NCBI GenBank assembly: GCA_034687125.1
Contig: JAQGBZ010000326.1
Location: 1-64,000 of the forward strand
Source of the DNA: Neelides folsomi
Lineage: Eukaryota > Arthropoda > Collembola > Neelipleona > Neelidae
Direction: 5' to 3'
Length of the DNA stretch: 64,000 nt
In this document: one piece after another, positions 12,301 to 23,479 of the stretch
How the letters are laid out: each line of letters starts with the position of its first letter
Numbering within the stretch: the first letter of the stretch is position 1
Translations under genes and position numbers: made by a program
The notes under the pieces: generated by a model
Database searches by the model: none
What the model saw: the letters and a program-made list of their open reading frames with translations, nothing else
What the model was told of the DNA's origin: nothing

Positions 12301-13666
12301 TTTTATGAAAATCAAATTATGTATATTTGCTTAAAAACTTTGTTAAACTATTGGTAAATTGTATATAAATGAATACATTTTACATATGTTTTCGTAGCAA
12401 TTTGACCCTAACTGACTGAATTGTTACATAAAAACTAAGCCTTACTTTAGCTTAGGTATTTTAAACTGTTTGAGAACATAACTTTATCCTTCTTGTGTTC
12501 AAATTTGGGAAAAATCGTAGAATGTATATTTGATGAAAACCTGAGGTCAAAATAGTCAAAAATCACAATCTATGCACTACCTCCTTTCCTTTATATTTAT
12601 GCACCATTAAATAAAAGTATATTATACTCTTATAAATAATAGCTTTAAAATATAAATATATTTCGAATACATTCAATTACTCATTTAATCAAAAAATAGG
12701 TTTACTTTCGTTATATCCATTCGGGCTATGACGTTAATGGAGTTCCAGTTGTAATATTTCCCATTGGACATTGGGACTTAAAAGCAACTGTTGAGGTAAG
12801 AAATGGTTAAAAGATGATATTATTCTAATAGGTAAGCATTATTTTTCTATAATTTCTAATTGAAATTTTTATAGGTCGGGGATCTTGTTCCGTCACTCAA
12901 ATTCATCTTCCAAGTTTTAGAAGTCATGGTGGCTGCAGGAAAAAAACGTCGAATTCGACACGGGATTTTTATATTAGACTTTGAAGGGTTTTATTATTCT
13001 CAAATCACACACAGGACAGTTGTCCAAGGAATCATCGAGGTCGTTCGATCTTTTGAAGCAAATTATCCCGAAATTCTCAATTCCGCTTATGTCATCAATG
13101 CTCCCAAAATTTTTAATTTGTTCTTGGCAATTATTAAACCATTTCTAAATTCAAAGACGCTTTCAAAGCTTAAAATATATGGGCCAGATCCAGCAAAATG
13201 GAAAGCTGCTCTTTTGAACAATATCCCATCAGATCAACTTCCTCCTTATTGGGGAGGAACGAAAAAAGGAACTGATGAGTTTTGTAGTTCTGATTGGTTT
13301 CAAGAACCTCTTCCTCCTTTGTTTCTTAAAACATCTGGATGCTTCTTTGATCATTTTAATGAGGAATGGTTCATTATTAAAATCCCTGCTAGAGAAAAAT
13401 ATATTTTAGAATATCCGACCAAAGACAAAGATGTCATCACATGGAATTTCACCTCTGATACCTACAATATAGTTTTTGGAGTTTTGAAGGAAGTTAACGG
13501 ATTCAAGAGTGTTGTCCTCAATGAAGCTCAGGTTGATAGCCATTTAAAGCCTCAAAGTGGCTCTTTGTGTTTGTCATCTGAATGTAATAAAGTAATCCTT
13601 ATCTTCGACAATTCTTTTAGTAGGCAACGAGGAAAAACTGTCAATTATTGTGTAACTGTTAAATAG
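9352..13666 (+). CDS. SEC14/CRAL-TRIO and GOLD domain lipid-transfer protein (SEC14L2-like)
   Basis: Cytosolic phospholipid or tocopherol transfer protein family. Three exons in phase 0: 9352-9564, 12700-12795, 12875-13666; 366 residues. N-terminal CRAL-TRIO helices are visible in DQELIPWIRARDHDLNKSEE and MLRKSLVWRR (residues about 25-60). The lipid-binding domain has YIHSGYDVNGVPVVIFPIG, IFILDFEGFYY, YPEILNSAYVINAPKIF and DQLPPYWGGT. The C-terminal GOLD domain includes ITWNFTSDTYNIVFGV and ends YCVTVK. The start at 9352 is chosen over the in-frame ATG at 9292 because the family's acidic N-terminus (MENLSEEEVEL) begins there; the upstream start would add 20 residues. An AATAAA signal at 13701 lies 35 bases after the stop. 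The 3.1 kb first intron contains a dead transposase on the other strand. Confidence 0.92.
10028..10290. repeat. Short GC-richer insert in SEC14L intron 1
   Basis: A block of about 250 bases with clearly higher GC than the surrounding intron, abrupt edges, and no open frame. It looks like a fragment of an inserted repeat adjoining the transposase remnant, but no terminal repeats were identified and no second copy occurs in this window. Origin unassigned. Confidence 0.25.
10390..12070 (-). pseudogene. Degenerate DDE transposase (HARBI1/DDE_Tnp_4-like) inside SEC14L intron
   Basis: Pieces of one transposase read in order on the minus strand, broken by stops and frameshifts: 12060-11851 (hydrophilic N-terminal part), about 11480-11330 (FVPNHLGF, NTKSLLKHKEGN), 11236-11012 (HLGMLLSILNNDASIY, RGDQLVLDRGFRDF), 10917-10723 (MNGRLKNVFPLFANK, LVRIAAAILNSYHPQLY), 10660-10430 (EKDIKNLTLGSYQLR). 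The DRGFRD segment with its aspartate, the NGRLK helix and the GSYQL tail are shared with DDE_Tnp_4-type transposase-like proteins common in arthropods; this assignment is from family knowledge, not alignment. The coding potential is lost. No terminal inverted repeats could be traced. Codons 11264-11325 are disturbed by a 41-base partial tandem duplication. Confidence 0.7.
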
Positions 13667-14363
13667 CAAGTCTTATATGCAGAAAAATATATTGTCATAA
13701 AATAAAGTTGGGAATTAATCATGTATTACTATTAGTGGGGGGGGGGCGCCCAAAATGTCCGGCAGTAATATTCGATTTTTTAAAAAACTATTAACATTTT
13801 TTCCAAGAATATTGTATCAAATTGAAGCTTAATATGTGACGATTAAAACACCATATCACTTATTCACAAATTCCTCCTTGGTGTTAACACACTCCTTAAG
13901 ACGCGAGATACAAGTACAAGTAAGTATAAGTACGAATATCTAGTGGGTATAAAATACAGACGTGTAAAATGTAATGCATAAGATATACTATTATAATATC
14001 AAAATCGATTAAAGTTTATAAAATTCAATTAACAATAAACAAGAGCATTCGTATTATGCCTTCACAACTTTACACAAAATTGCATTTTTACTACATTATT
14101 AGAATTTAAAATGAAATTCAAATTAAATAAGAGAATCGGCGGCTAGGTTTTCGAGAAAATGGCCAAGTTGTAAACTGTGGACAAATTTCCCAAACATTTC
14201 CTAAATACTAAATATCAGTTCAACAAATCATCAAGTCGGCAAGTCACATATGTAGTATACCTATGTCAGTACTTTTTTTATTTATTATATTATTGCATAG
14301 ATTTAGAGTTATAGTACATGGCTGAGGCTATAGAGAAAAGACTCTAAAGAGTTAAGGGACTAG
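13667..14363. other. Intergenic DNA between SEC14L and DTD2
   Basis: Contains the SEC14L polyadenylation signal (13701), a ten-base G run at about 13737-13746 and a short GTA-rich microsatellite near 13915-13935. The first coding exon of the downstream deacylase gene should lie in this stretch or before it but was not found. Confidence 0.4.
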
Positions 14364-15064
14364 TGTCGTTATTCAACAATGTATTTCAGCAAAGTTAAAA
14401 TTATACATTTCTGATGATGTCGTAGAAATTGGAAGAGGAATGGTCATCTTTGCTGCTTTCTTTAAAGATGCTGATACGAATCATATTAAAAAAATTGGTA
14501 AGATTTTTTGAAAAATTAACTTTTATTAAAAAGGATCTTGAGTGAAATATAACAATCTACCATAATCAATTTGATTTTGTGTAAGTTCGAATAAATAATT
14601 CTCATTCACGTTCTAGTTAAAATAACAGTAGTTTGATTCTATCGATTGCATATTGCATGGAGTCGGCCTGTCAAAAATGTTTGCTAATAAGAGATAAAAC
14701 ATTAGATTTTTTCCTAATCCATAAACTATGTTATGTATTTAAGGTTGACGGTGTTTTTCATGCAAAAATATGCGAAGATGAAAATGAGGTTAGAAAGAGT
14801 TTAACTCAACTTCCTCAATACGACCTCCTTCTGGTTCCTCAAGCCACACTTGGTGGTAAGCTAAAGGGGAAGTCACTGCAATATCATGATCTCGAGGACA
14901 AGTCGAGGAGATCTGCGCTTTTTGATCAACTTGTGCTCGCTTTACAAGTCGCTTTAGACAAAGCCAAGACGAGCGGAAGTGTAAAAGGAGGAATATACGG
15001 AGCAAGACGAATACTTTCTGTTGATACAAATGGACCATTTACACATGTTTGCGATTTTCAATAG
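14364..15064 (+). CDS. DTD2: D-aminoacyl-tRNA deacylase 2 (animal ATD), incomplete model
   Basis: Proofreading enzyme that removes the wrong amino acid from tRNA; in the animal ATD family it clears L-alanine mischarged on tRNA-Thr as well as D-aminoacyl-tRNAs. The last exon 14744-15064 (106 residues) is unmistakable: VDGVFHAKICEDENE, LLLVPQATLGGKLKGKSLQYH and GIYGARRILSVDTNGPFTH. PQATL replaces the SQFTL of classical DTD and marks the ATD branch. An upstream exon 14364-14497 reads VVIQQCISAKLKLYIS and EIGRGMVIFAAFFKDAD, matching the N-terminal strands. Phase 1 at 14497 does not join directly to phase 0 at 14744, so a small middle exon is missing from the model; a start codon was also not identified. 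The 3' half is certain, the 5' half is not. Confidence 0.85.
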
Positions 15065-15232
15065 CATGTGTATTAATTAATATTACTTAATTTTACATAA
15101 CTCTGAAAAGATAAAAATGACAAAACTTTAGGATTTAATATAATTTAGATACAAATTCATTATAAACATATTCTTATACACTGGTTAACCTCTGGAGGTT
15201 TAGTATTTAAAACTCATAAATACTCGATAACC

Positions 15233-17870
15233 TTAATTACTTAATGTAATATTATGGGTAACTCTTAAATAAGTAGTTAAAGTATAATTATATAGGGTCA
15301 TCATGTTTACACATTCAGCTTCCACAAAATGTACTTCTTCGAAAGTGAGTTCTTTTTCCCATAAGTTAATTCGGGTTTCAGATTTCCTAATTGTTGTCAT
15401 TGAATCCTCTTCAGAATTATCTCTTTTTGTGTGTTTTTCAATGAATTCCTCTATTTCATCTTCCCATGAAATATCCAATTTCTTGAATAAATCAAAAGTG
15501 AAATTTCTAGTATTCTTTGCCAAATCTTCATATTTAATGATATGAATTTGTTCTCTATATTTTTCTTTAAGTTGTTTCATTGTTTCATACATTTTAGCCA
15601 TGTGATTGCAGTTATTTGACACTTTCATACACTCTGGATTCCAAAGGCACCATTCAGCCTAGAACAAAACAACACAAAGGTCAGGGTGTAGGAGATGGGA
15701 TGGAAACGGGTAACCATTACCTGAAAAAGGGTAATGCTTACCCGAAATAAGGTAATGGTTACCCGAAAAGAGGTATCCATTACCCCAAAACAGGTAATTG
15801 TAACCTGAAAACAGGTAGCGTTACCTGAAACAGGTAACGTCACCTGAAACGGGTAACGTTACCCAAATGAATTTTGAAAACGGGTAACCGTTATCCGATT
15901 GAATTTTTAAAGTTTAAAATGCTTACCGCAAAATAAATATCTCTGAAATTGTTAAATTAAGATTGATTAATAAATTGATTGTGCCAAATTGGTTTAAAAT
16001 CATGGGACGGTCAAACGAGATTTCGCACCTTATAAACAAAATAATTTCAAATGGCAATTTCTATGGGAAAGTTCCCGAATATCGTATACTCAATATACAA
16101 TTTTACCCATAAATTCACCGGATTTTACTTTTAGAACGATGATCAAAATTATTAAATAAAGTTTTTATGCAATAATTAAAATATTACTTTAAACTAATCT
16201 ACTGACTATTCATTTCCATATTTATTTTTGCAATTAATGTATTGTATTGATTGATTGAAAAGTACGAAATCAAAAGTTGAAGGGCGATACTGCCTCCTTG
16301 ATAAAATATCTATTTATAAGCTAAATTATACTTTAAAACTTTGTGATTAAAAATTATAAACAAAATTATTACAAGGAAATATACATTACCATTGTTTAAA
16401 TCAGATTGTTTTAAATTTACATTTCTATAACATATATAAATATTTCTGAATGTGTACTATAGTAATACACAATGCCGCGAAATTTTATTATAATCGCAAA
16501 CATTAAAGCAATTTAAGAGATATTTATTTGGAGGGTAAGCATTCTACATTTTAAAAATTCAATCGGATAACGGTTACCCGTTTTCAAAATTCATTTGGGT
16601 AACGTTACCCGTTTCAGGTGACGTTACCTGTTTCAGGTAACGCTACCTGTTTTCAGGTTACAATTACCTGTTTTGGGGTAATGGATACCTCTTTTCGGGT
16701 AACCATTACCTTATTTCGGGTAAGCATTACCCTTTTTCAGGTAATGGTTACCCCTTTCCATCCTCCTATCTCCTACACCCTGACCCAACACAAATAACAA
16801 AATTACATTACATTTGTATGGTACTTATTACTAATATCTGATATAGAGTAGGATGTAAAAACAATTCAAAAGTTTATTATTAAGCAACTACCATACCTTT
16901 TTTCTTGATAGATACGTGGCTCTTGGATCTCTTACAAGATAAATAAAATGAAAAGTCTTTGAAATTGGGAATACATTTTCAATAGCATCAGGGAAAAATC
17001 TAGACATAAGTTAAAAAAATTCATACTTTATCTTCAATATCTATTTCCTTAATCAAATTATTGGTCAATAATTGTAATACGTACTATGTACATGGGTAAA
17101 CTGTATACCAACCATAATAAATATATATTCAATTTGAAAATGAAGAAAAGCTACTCACCTTACAGATTTAATGAGCTGTATGGGAAAATTAGAGCACATT
17201 TGTGACATCGAAAAAGGATCCAATAAATGATTAGGCTTGTCTGTTGGCAATTTCTTATTCATTTTTAACACCCAAGGATTTTTATTTAAATATTTAAGAG
17301 CATCGATCAATTGATCATAATTACAATTTGCCGTGTTTTCAATCTCATTAAGACTGTCTTGCCACGTCTGCAAAATAATTGTGAACATGAAATTTAGTAA
17401 ATTTTGCTAATATATAAATTAATGTGTTAGAATTATAAATATGTATTTGAATACCCAATTTAAAACTTCACGTGCTCTTATAAGTGGTTCAAAATGATAA
17501 AATATATTTGGATGTGAATTAATGAGATCAGCAAGGAAGGTTGACCCAGAACGAATATATGACGAAATAAAAATCACCTTTTTAGTGCTATAAAAATATA
17601 ATCAATAATTTAATCATAATCAGTAAAAAGAAAATGATCTGGCTATTTAACATACAAATTAAATCCACCAGGACTTCTTTCGACGTGTCTTTTAGAAACG
17701 TGTGCTTCGCCCTTTTCTAAACTTTTAATACTAACATTGGAACTTTTAGAAAAGTTTAAATTATTTAACCAAAGCTCATGAAACTCATGATATGCCTTGA
17801 AAATAAATAATAAAAAGAGAATTGTTATATAAATAATTGTCATTTTTGTAAAATTAAAATTTCCTGACAT
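15233..17870 (-). CDS. Golgi carbohydrate sulfotransferase (CHST1/3/6-type)
   Basis: Type II Golgi membrane enzyme that transfers sulfate from PAPS to a sugar of a proteoglycan or glycoprotein. Five exons, phases matching: 17870-17656, 17587-17455, 17367-17159, 16999-16897, 15658-15233; 361 residues. Residues 8-28 (KMTIIYITILFLLFIFKAYH) are the signal anchor. The 5'-phosphosulfate binding loop is FISSYIRSGSTFLADLI and the 3'-phosphate binding site is FIYLVRDPRATYLSRKK. CNHMAKMYETM and YEDLAKNTRNFTFDLFKKL are typical of the family. Both PAPS-binding motifs are intact, so the enzyme is probably active; the acceptor sugar cannot be read from sequence. Intron 4 (16896-15659) carries a complete foldback transposon. 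Confidence 0.93.
15679..16785. mobile_element. Foldback transposon with about 250-base inverted arms and 9-base target duplication
   Basis: Left arm about 15679-15925 and right arm about 16540-16785 are near-perfect reverse complements over their whole length, with a unique AT-rich core of about 600 bases. The outer ends read GGTCAGGGTGTAGGAG. The element is flanked on both sides by CAACACAAA (15670-15678 and 16786-16794), a 9-base target-site duplication. Inside the arms short units built on GGTAACG/CGTTACC and GGTAATGG are repeated roughly every 15-20 bases, so each arm is itself a small tandem array. No protein frame occurs in the core, so it is non-autonomous. Long arms, internal subrepeats and a 9-base duplication resemble Drosophila FB or MULE-type foldback elements; family assignment is inference. 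Confidence 0.85.
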
Positions 17871-18230
17871 AATTCACAATTAACATATTTTAATTTGAGA
17901 CTCATATAAAATGTAAAGTTTTTGAAATAATTATTGATATTGGAACCTAAGGGTGTAGATGTGTAATGAAATAAACAATGCTGTGTATGCCGAAAGAAAA
18001 GCTTTCGCTCATTTTATACAATCGCAAGTTTATTAGCATAGGTGTTAATTGTATTTTTGTATTTAATACATAGGTATATAACAAACGGGAAGTTTATTTA
18101 CCATTAGCGAATTTTTCTGCAAACTGAAGCTGATGCTAAATCCAAGGTAGTATGCATGATCCAAAATGCCAATTTTGCAAGAATTTAACATTTTTCATAA
18201 AATTTACTGTTTAATGGACAATTAAGTTAA
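17871..18230. other. Intergenic DNA upstream of sulfotransferase
   Basis: The promoter side of the sulfotransferase gene. No open frame, repeat or core promoter motif could be supported. Confidence 0.4.
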
Positions 18231-20070
18231 CATTACTCTTCGAAAAGTAGGGAGATTTGGAATTAAAAATAACTTTTAGATCAAAAAAATATTCAGAATT
18301 TAGGAAAAAATAAAATAATTTTAATTGGCTTAATATTATTTTGACATTGGAATAAGTGGATTTGACATAAAATTAAATGGCATTGACATAAAAAATTAAA
18401 TTTTGACATTAAGTACCTTTTGACATAAAATAAATAAATATTACATTATAAATAAATTTCATCATAATATATAACACAAATGTTTTTATTTAAAATATCG
18501 ATAGGTATAATAAGTATATTAAATATCATTGAAACAATGATAAAAATATAAAAATTATTGAATAAGAAGTGCTTTTTTAGCTTTAGAAGGTCACCCGCGT
18601 TTACGGTAATTGAGATTACATCTCCACAATTCTTCTTTTTGAATGTAAACTTTAGCTTCATTAATATTTAAAAATGTGTTTGTTTTAGTTCAATTAAAAC
18701 TTCTTTTGATTTTTTTAATATTGGCTCTTCATTATCTTCATCAGATTCTGATGAATAGTTTAGAAGAGCTTGTGACATTGTTTTTAAATGGTTTTAATAA
18801 GGTGGATTCATAAGATCCGACATCCGACAAATAAATTCAAAACTGTCCGACGTTCAGAGTATCCGACACTCGACATTTTACATAGCCTATCTTAGCTTCA
18901 TAATAAACGTTAGCCGACATTCAAAACATCCGACAAAAAACATCCGACAATCGACAATTCTTTATAATATCCGACAATTTCATTCGACAAGCGACAATTC
19001 TTCATAACATGAGACAATTTCATCCGACAAGCGACAATTCTTCATAATATCAGACAATTTCATCCGACATGCGAAAATCCTTCATATCATCCAACAATTA
19101 CACCCGACATCCCAAAATTCAAAAAAATATTAGCTGTTACAAAGTTATTAGCCGTTATCTTCTCTTCTCAATTGAACATTTAATATTTATTATTTATAAA
19201 ATATTTGAATTTGTATATACATTTATTATTTAGTATATAGTATAATGATATATAATATAATGACATTTCATTCATAATGTTGGAATCACCCATTTACCCG
19301 ATATCCCAGAGACCCGATGACCCAAGATGCCAGAGACCCGAGACCCGACACTTTACATTATAAGTCCTATCTCAAGTCCCAGAGACCCGATCACCCGATA
19401 TGCCAGAGACCTGATAAAAAGACCCGACATGTGCCATTTACCAGATATTTGACCCGATATCGCCCATTTACCCGAGACCCAAAATCGACCATTAACCCGA
19501 GACCGGACACTCGATATCGACCATTGTTAACCAGAGACCCAGTAGATTTCTTACTCTCACTACACCCGATAGATTTCTTACTTAATTGTCGATTGTCGGA
19601 TCCTCTGAACGTCGGATAGTTTTGAATTTATTTGTAGGATGTCGGATGTTCTGAAGATGCCTTTTAATAACTTAATTATATGTAGAACTCGTGACTTTTC
19701 TTATCTCCATTCTTTTCTTAAATTAGCATAAATCCCAACCTTATAATCCGTAAAAACTACTTTCCATTTAAGAATAATACACTTACATTATTTGATGTTA
19801 ATATCACTTTAAATATAATGTCAACTTTTACATACGTTTATTTATGTTACTCTATGTCAAATTTATTTATTTTTTTATGTCATCGTTATTTATTATTATT
19901 ATGTCAGGTTTATTGGGATCCATTTTAATTGGGTTTTGGAGTATATATAATTATTAAAGTGCTAAAATGACAAAACCTAGCCAAAAATTACTTGTTTTAA
20001 CATTTTAATATCCCCGTTCTTTTCGAAAAGTAGGGAGATTGGAAATTAAAAGTCGTTTTTAGGTCAAAAG
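18231..20070. repeat. Nested repeat island bounded by direct repeats
   Basis: From outside in: (1) a direct repeat around TTCGAAAAGTAGGGAGATT at about 18238 and about 20028, with related flanks of roughly 70 bases or more; (2) blocks rich in TGACATAAA-like words (18340-18440) facing their reverse complements (19795-19915); (3) inverted arms 18815-18875 and 19588-19648, 61 bases with about five mismatches; (4) four imperfect copies of a unit of about 42 bases rich in TCCGACAA (18930-19105); (5) a central array of GAGACCCGA and ACCCGATAT words (19285-19545). The single open frame crossing it (19317-19619) is only the translated repeat. Probably a non-autonomous foldback-like element. Confidence 0.7.
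18815..19648. repeat. Inner inverted-repeat unit with TCCGAC and ACCCGA arrays
   Basis: The inner part of the island: arms at 18815-18875 and 19588-19648 pair with about five mismatches in 61, and enclose two different tandem arrays, TCCGACAA-based on the left and ACCCGA-based on the right. Further, weaker complementarity continues outside the arms (TTAATAAGG on the left against CCTTTTAATAA on the right). Confidence 0.75.
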
Positions 20071-20384
20071 AACCTGTAGATTAATGTGGATTCATAAATA
20101 AGAATATTTTATCGTATTTATGAATTTATTAAAATATTGTTACAATTAATATTTGGTTCCCGCATTTATAATTATTTATTTGGACACTATTTTTAATAAA
20201 AATTTATTAAAAGCAAATTTATTAATTAAGCTATTAGATTTATGGTAAATTTTTCCATAAAAGTATGAGTTTTCCTCCAAAATTACCATTTATTATCATT
20301 GATCCACAGGAAAAAATTTCATCTTTTTGGATATTTGAATCATTAATATTTTAAAATACATTAATTGAAAATTGCTAATAGGTA

Positions 20385-20560
20385 GATTATATCCAAAGCC
20401 AACTCATTGTAACTATTTCCCAGCACTTGTACAAAAAGCTATAAATGTATCTTTCATTACTGCACTAGAAAAACAACGCTGGCATTATGGTCGTTCTACT
20501 TTAAACTCAAGTTTTGAGCCTAAAGTTAGGCTTAAGCAAGAAAATAAACATATCAAGTAA
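20385..20560 (+). CDS. Possible orphan terminal exon, unrecognised
   Basis: After a plausible acceptor (AATAG at 20379-20383) an open frame of 58 residues reads GRLYPKPTHCNYFPALVQKA and ends at TAA 20558-20560. Its composition (Trp, His, Cys, Pro, Arg) is more protein-like than surrounding random frames. I do not recognise it, no partner exon was found in the repeat-filled DNA upstream, and it could be a remnant of a gene disrupted by the repeat island. Confidence 0.2.
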
Positions 20561-20824
20561 ATACATTTAAATACAAAAGGATGCTTTCTTAGGTTCCGTT
20601 TATATTATATTTATTTTATTTGAATGACTGTATTATTAGTTAGTTAATAAAACGTACCGAACTCAACAAACTGGAATTACAAATACAAATAAAGGTTATT
20701 AGACCAGTCAATTCCTTGTTGTCACTTTGCAATTGGAATCATGAGCTGGTTTGGTCCTTGTCCTTTCCTGACTAATGGAATAAACGTGTGTGAACTCAAT
20801 GGAATCATATTAAACTTGTTTCAG

Positions 20825-20832
20825 TATAAAAG
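20825..20832 (+). promoter_or_regulatory. TATA box of serine protease 1
   Basis: TATAAAAG lies 180 bases before the ATG at 21005. The paralogous protease at 28561 has the same octamer at a similar distance (168 bases), which supports both being real core promoters, usual for strongly regulated secretory genes. Confidence 0.55.
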
Positions 20833-21004
20833 GATGGATTGGACATCATTCTCACCTTAGTCTTTCATTTAATTACACCTTAAACCTTTTTTCTTTAATC
20901 CAATGATTGACCTCTTTCGTTTCAAACTCAATAAAATGTAATTTTAGGGAATAATATACATATTACGTCATTAATTTATTATTTCAACTACTAATTTGTA
21001 CATC

Positions 21005-22969
21005 ATGGATTATTTAGCTTTAATTGTAGTGTTAAATTGCATTTGTTACACGTGCTCATTGAAACTGGAGCTAACAACAAGGCCTGACATTGATTTTGAC
21101 GTTACCGGAGATTATGAAGTATGTGAATTTTATTTATTACACAATGAAAATACCTTCTCTTGTATTTAACATTTAAAGAGTAAAAGTTTTGTTTAATACA
21201 TGATAATGATAATCAAACAACATAAAAGCAAAATAATATACTGTTACATTTCCCCATTTAAGAAAAATGGTGAAGCAAATGACGAAGGTGAAATAAATCC
21301 AACTACGGAACTTCCTGTTTTCAATGATGAGGAATATTTGAATACGACCGGATTTGACATTGATTCTACAACTGTTTTACCCCTTCCAAATGGAGGTGAA
21401 AAGGAAATCAAATCAAACAAAGAAGAAACACGTAATGCACACTTTAAAAAACTATTGTACATGCTATCACATACACAGTAATAAGTATAATGCACAGGTA
21501 TAATGAGTAATCAATGGGTCGTACATAGCTAATATAATCATTTAGAATGCGGAATTTCCAATCCCTCGAAAATATTTGGTCAATTTGGATTCGCACTTTT
21601 TGAGAATCAAAATCAAAGTGGTTTGAAAACAGAAGGCAATCCATTTATCATCAATGGAGAAGTCACAAATGAAGGAGAATTTCCTTGGATGGTAATTGTT
21701 AAAGTAATCCTTACTTAATCCAATTAACGAGAATTTTACCTACAATTTTACCTACTTATAGCAAAATAAATTAGTGTTTGCATAGGTATAACTGTATCTA
21801 GCTAATCTGTATGTATCATTTAATTAGTAATTATGGATATTATGTATTTCCACAATATTAAACATTTTTTGCACTAATTCTTCTTATATGACACATAATA
21901 CATATATGTAATATGCATATTTAATATTACAATAGGCTGCTGTCATCAAACGCGGATACTATACAAATCCAAAAGCTTTTTGCGGAGCTAGCATCATTTC
22001 AGAAAAGTTTTTATTAACTGCAGCTCATTGTGTCAAAAACAAGTATTTTTAAACGATTTATTAACACATGATTCTTTTAGTCATCTGTATGATTTTGAAT
22101 TCCTATTAATATTATTAATTTCAGGTTCAATGAATCCAAAGTTGAAATTTGGCTCAGATCTCATAAACTCATTCAAGATAAACGTGATGCGAAAGCAATT
22201 AAAGTGGTGCCATTAAGATTCATCTCCCATGAGAATTTCTCATATGAAACGGTCGCTCACGACATTGGACTCATTGAATTAAAAGACCCAATTGATTTCA
22301 AAGCAACGGGTTTAAGTCCAATTTGTTTACCTTCGAATCCAAAAGAAACTTACAGTGGAAAGAGGGCTGTTGCTGCTGGATGGGGTTATACAACTCCAAG
22401 AGGTTTGAATAAATTCTCAATTAATCAATTAACCCATTTATGTAAATTAAATTAACTCATCGATTTACTTTGATTTAAAGGTTTAGCATCTTACATATTG
22501 AGAAAAGTCACAGTCCCCGTTTTAAGACAAGATCAATGCAAGAAAGCCTACGGAGATAAATTATTTGATGGAATGATTTGTGCTGGATATAGAAACGGAG
22601 AAAAAGACGCTTGCATTGTATGTAAAATATGATTTATATTATATTTATTTTAATTGTTCTTTATCTAAATGACGGTTTTTGATTTTTCAAAGAACGACTC
22701 AGGAGGACCACTGATGGTTGAAAGTAACGGGAAACATGAATTGGTTGGAATTGTTTCTTGGGGAGAAGGATGTGCACTTCCTAATAGGCCCGGAGTTTAC
22801 ACAAGAGTTGGAGGTAAAATTTACCTATTTTGCATTATTCAAACATTTCTAATTTACGTATTTTATCTAAATATAATTTTTTCTAAGTACCTATAATACT
22901 AATGTAAACTATAATTTTTCAGATTATCTTGACTGGATCAAAGAAAAAACTTTAACTGATCGAATTTGA
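21005..22969 (+). CDS. Secreted trypsin-like serine protease 1 with Asn at position 193
   Basis: Eight exons, all in phase: 21005-21118, 21263-21431, 21546-21691, 21936-22042, 22125-22402, 22481-22617, 22693-22813, 22923-22969; 372 residues. Signal peptide ([17 protein letters not shown]), then an acidic Thr-rich propeptide with a tether Cys (CGISNPSK), and the catalytic domain from [15 protein letters not shown]. Catalytic triad: His174 in LLTAAHC, Asp225 in DIGLIEL, Ser320 in CINDSGGPL. Asp189 (KDAC) and VSWGEGCA with PGVYTRV predict trypsin-like specificity. Two oddities: the residue before IING is Phe (GNPF-IING), not Arg or Lys, and chymotrypsin position 193, almost always Gly, is Asn. 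Its closest relative in the window is the protease at 28561, which has the same intron positions and phases in the catalytic region. Confidence 0.93.
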
Positions 22970-23479
22970 ATAATATAGTAAATATCTATAATAAATTTTA
23001 TTTTACACATATATTACACATTTATTTTACACATTTTTACACATATAATTAAATTATAATTTTACTTTTTAATAATTCAAAACATTGTTAATGCATTATA
23101 TTTATTTAATATTGCTGCTTAAATTCCTAAAAATAAAGATGGCATGAATGATTAAATTTGTCGTTTTAATGTTTAATAATTCTATTTATTAATATGCATA
23201 AAATAAGTAACCTTATATGAAATGCTAAAATATCTTAATTTGATGCTAATAATAAGTATTAATAATAAATGTGTACTAGTAAATTAGTACACAGAAGTAA
23301 AATGGAAACAAAAAATTGCGTTGCTTCACCCAATTCAGGTAAACGTTCGACTATCTCGAAGTTAGAAAAAAATATTTATTCGTATAGCACCATTGCATTT
23401 TTCCATCAAGCCCCTCTGAATTATTATAATTATTAATGTATATTTTAATTTAAAACTTAAATAAATATGATAATGAATA
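22970..23479. other. AT-rich spacer downstream of protease 1
   Basis: 3' flank of protease 1 (AATAAA-type signal near 22988) facing the 3' end of a small minus-strand gene. Nothing else was recognised. Confidence 0.4.

Noticed and set aside
13737-13746. G run as a quadruplex or origin
   Set aside because: A single homopolymer run cannot support either; may be an assembly artefact.
18930-19545. Regularly spaced repeats resembling a CRISPR array
   Set aside because: Units are imperfect, abut without unique spacers, and the genome is an animal's.
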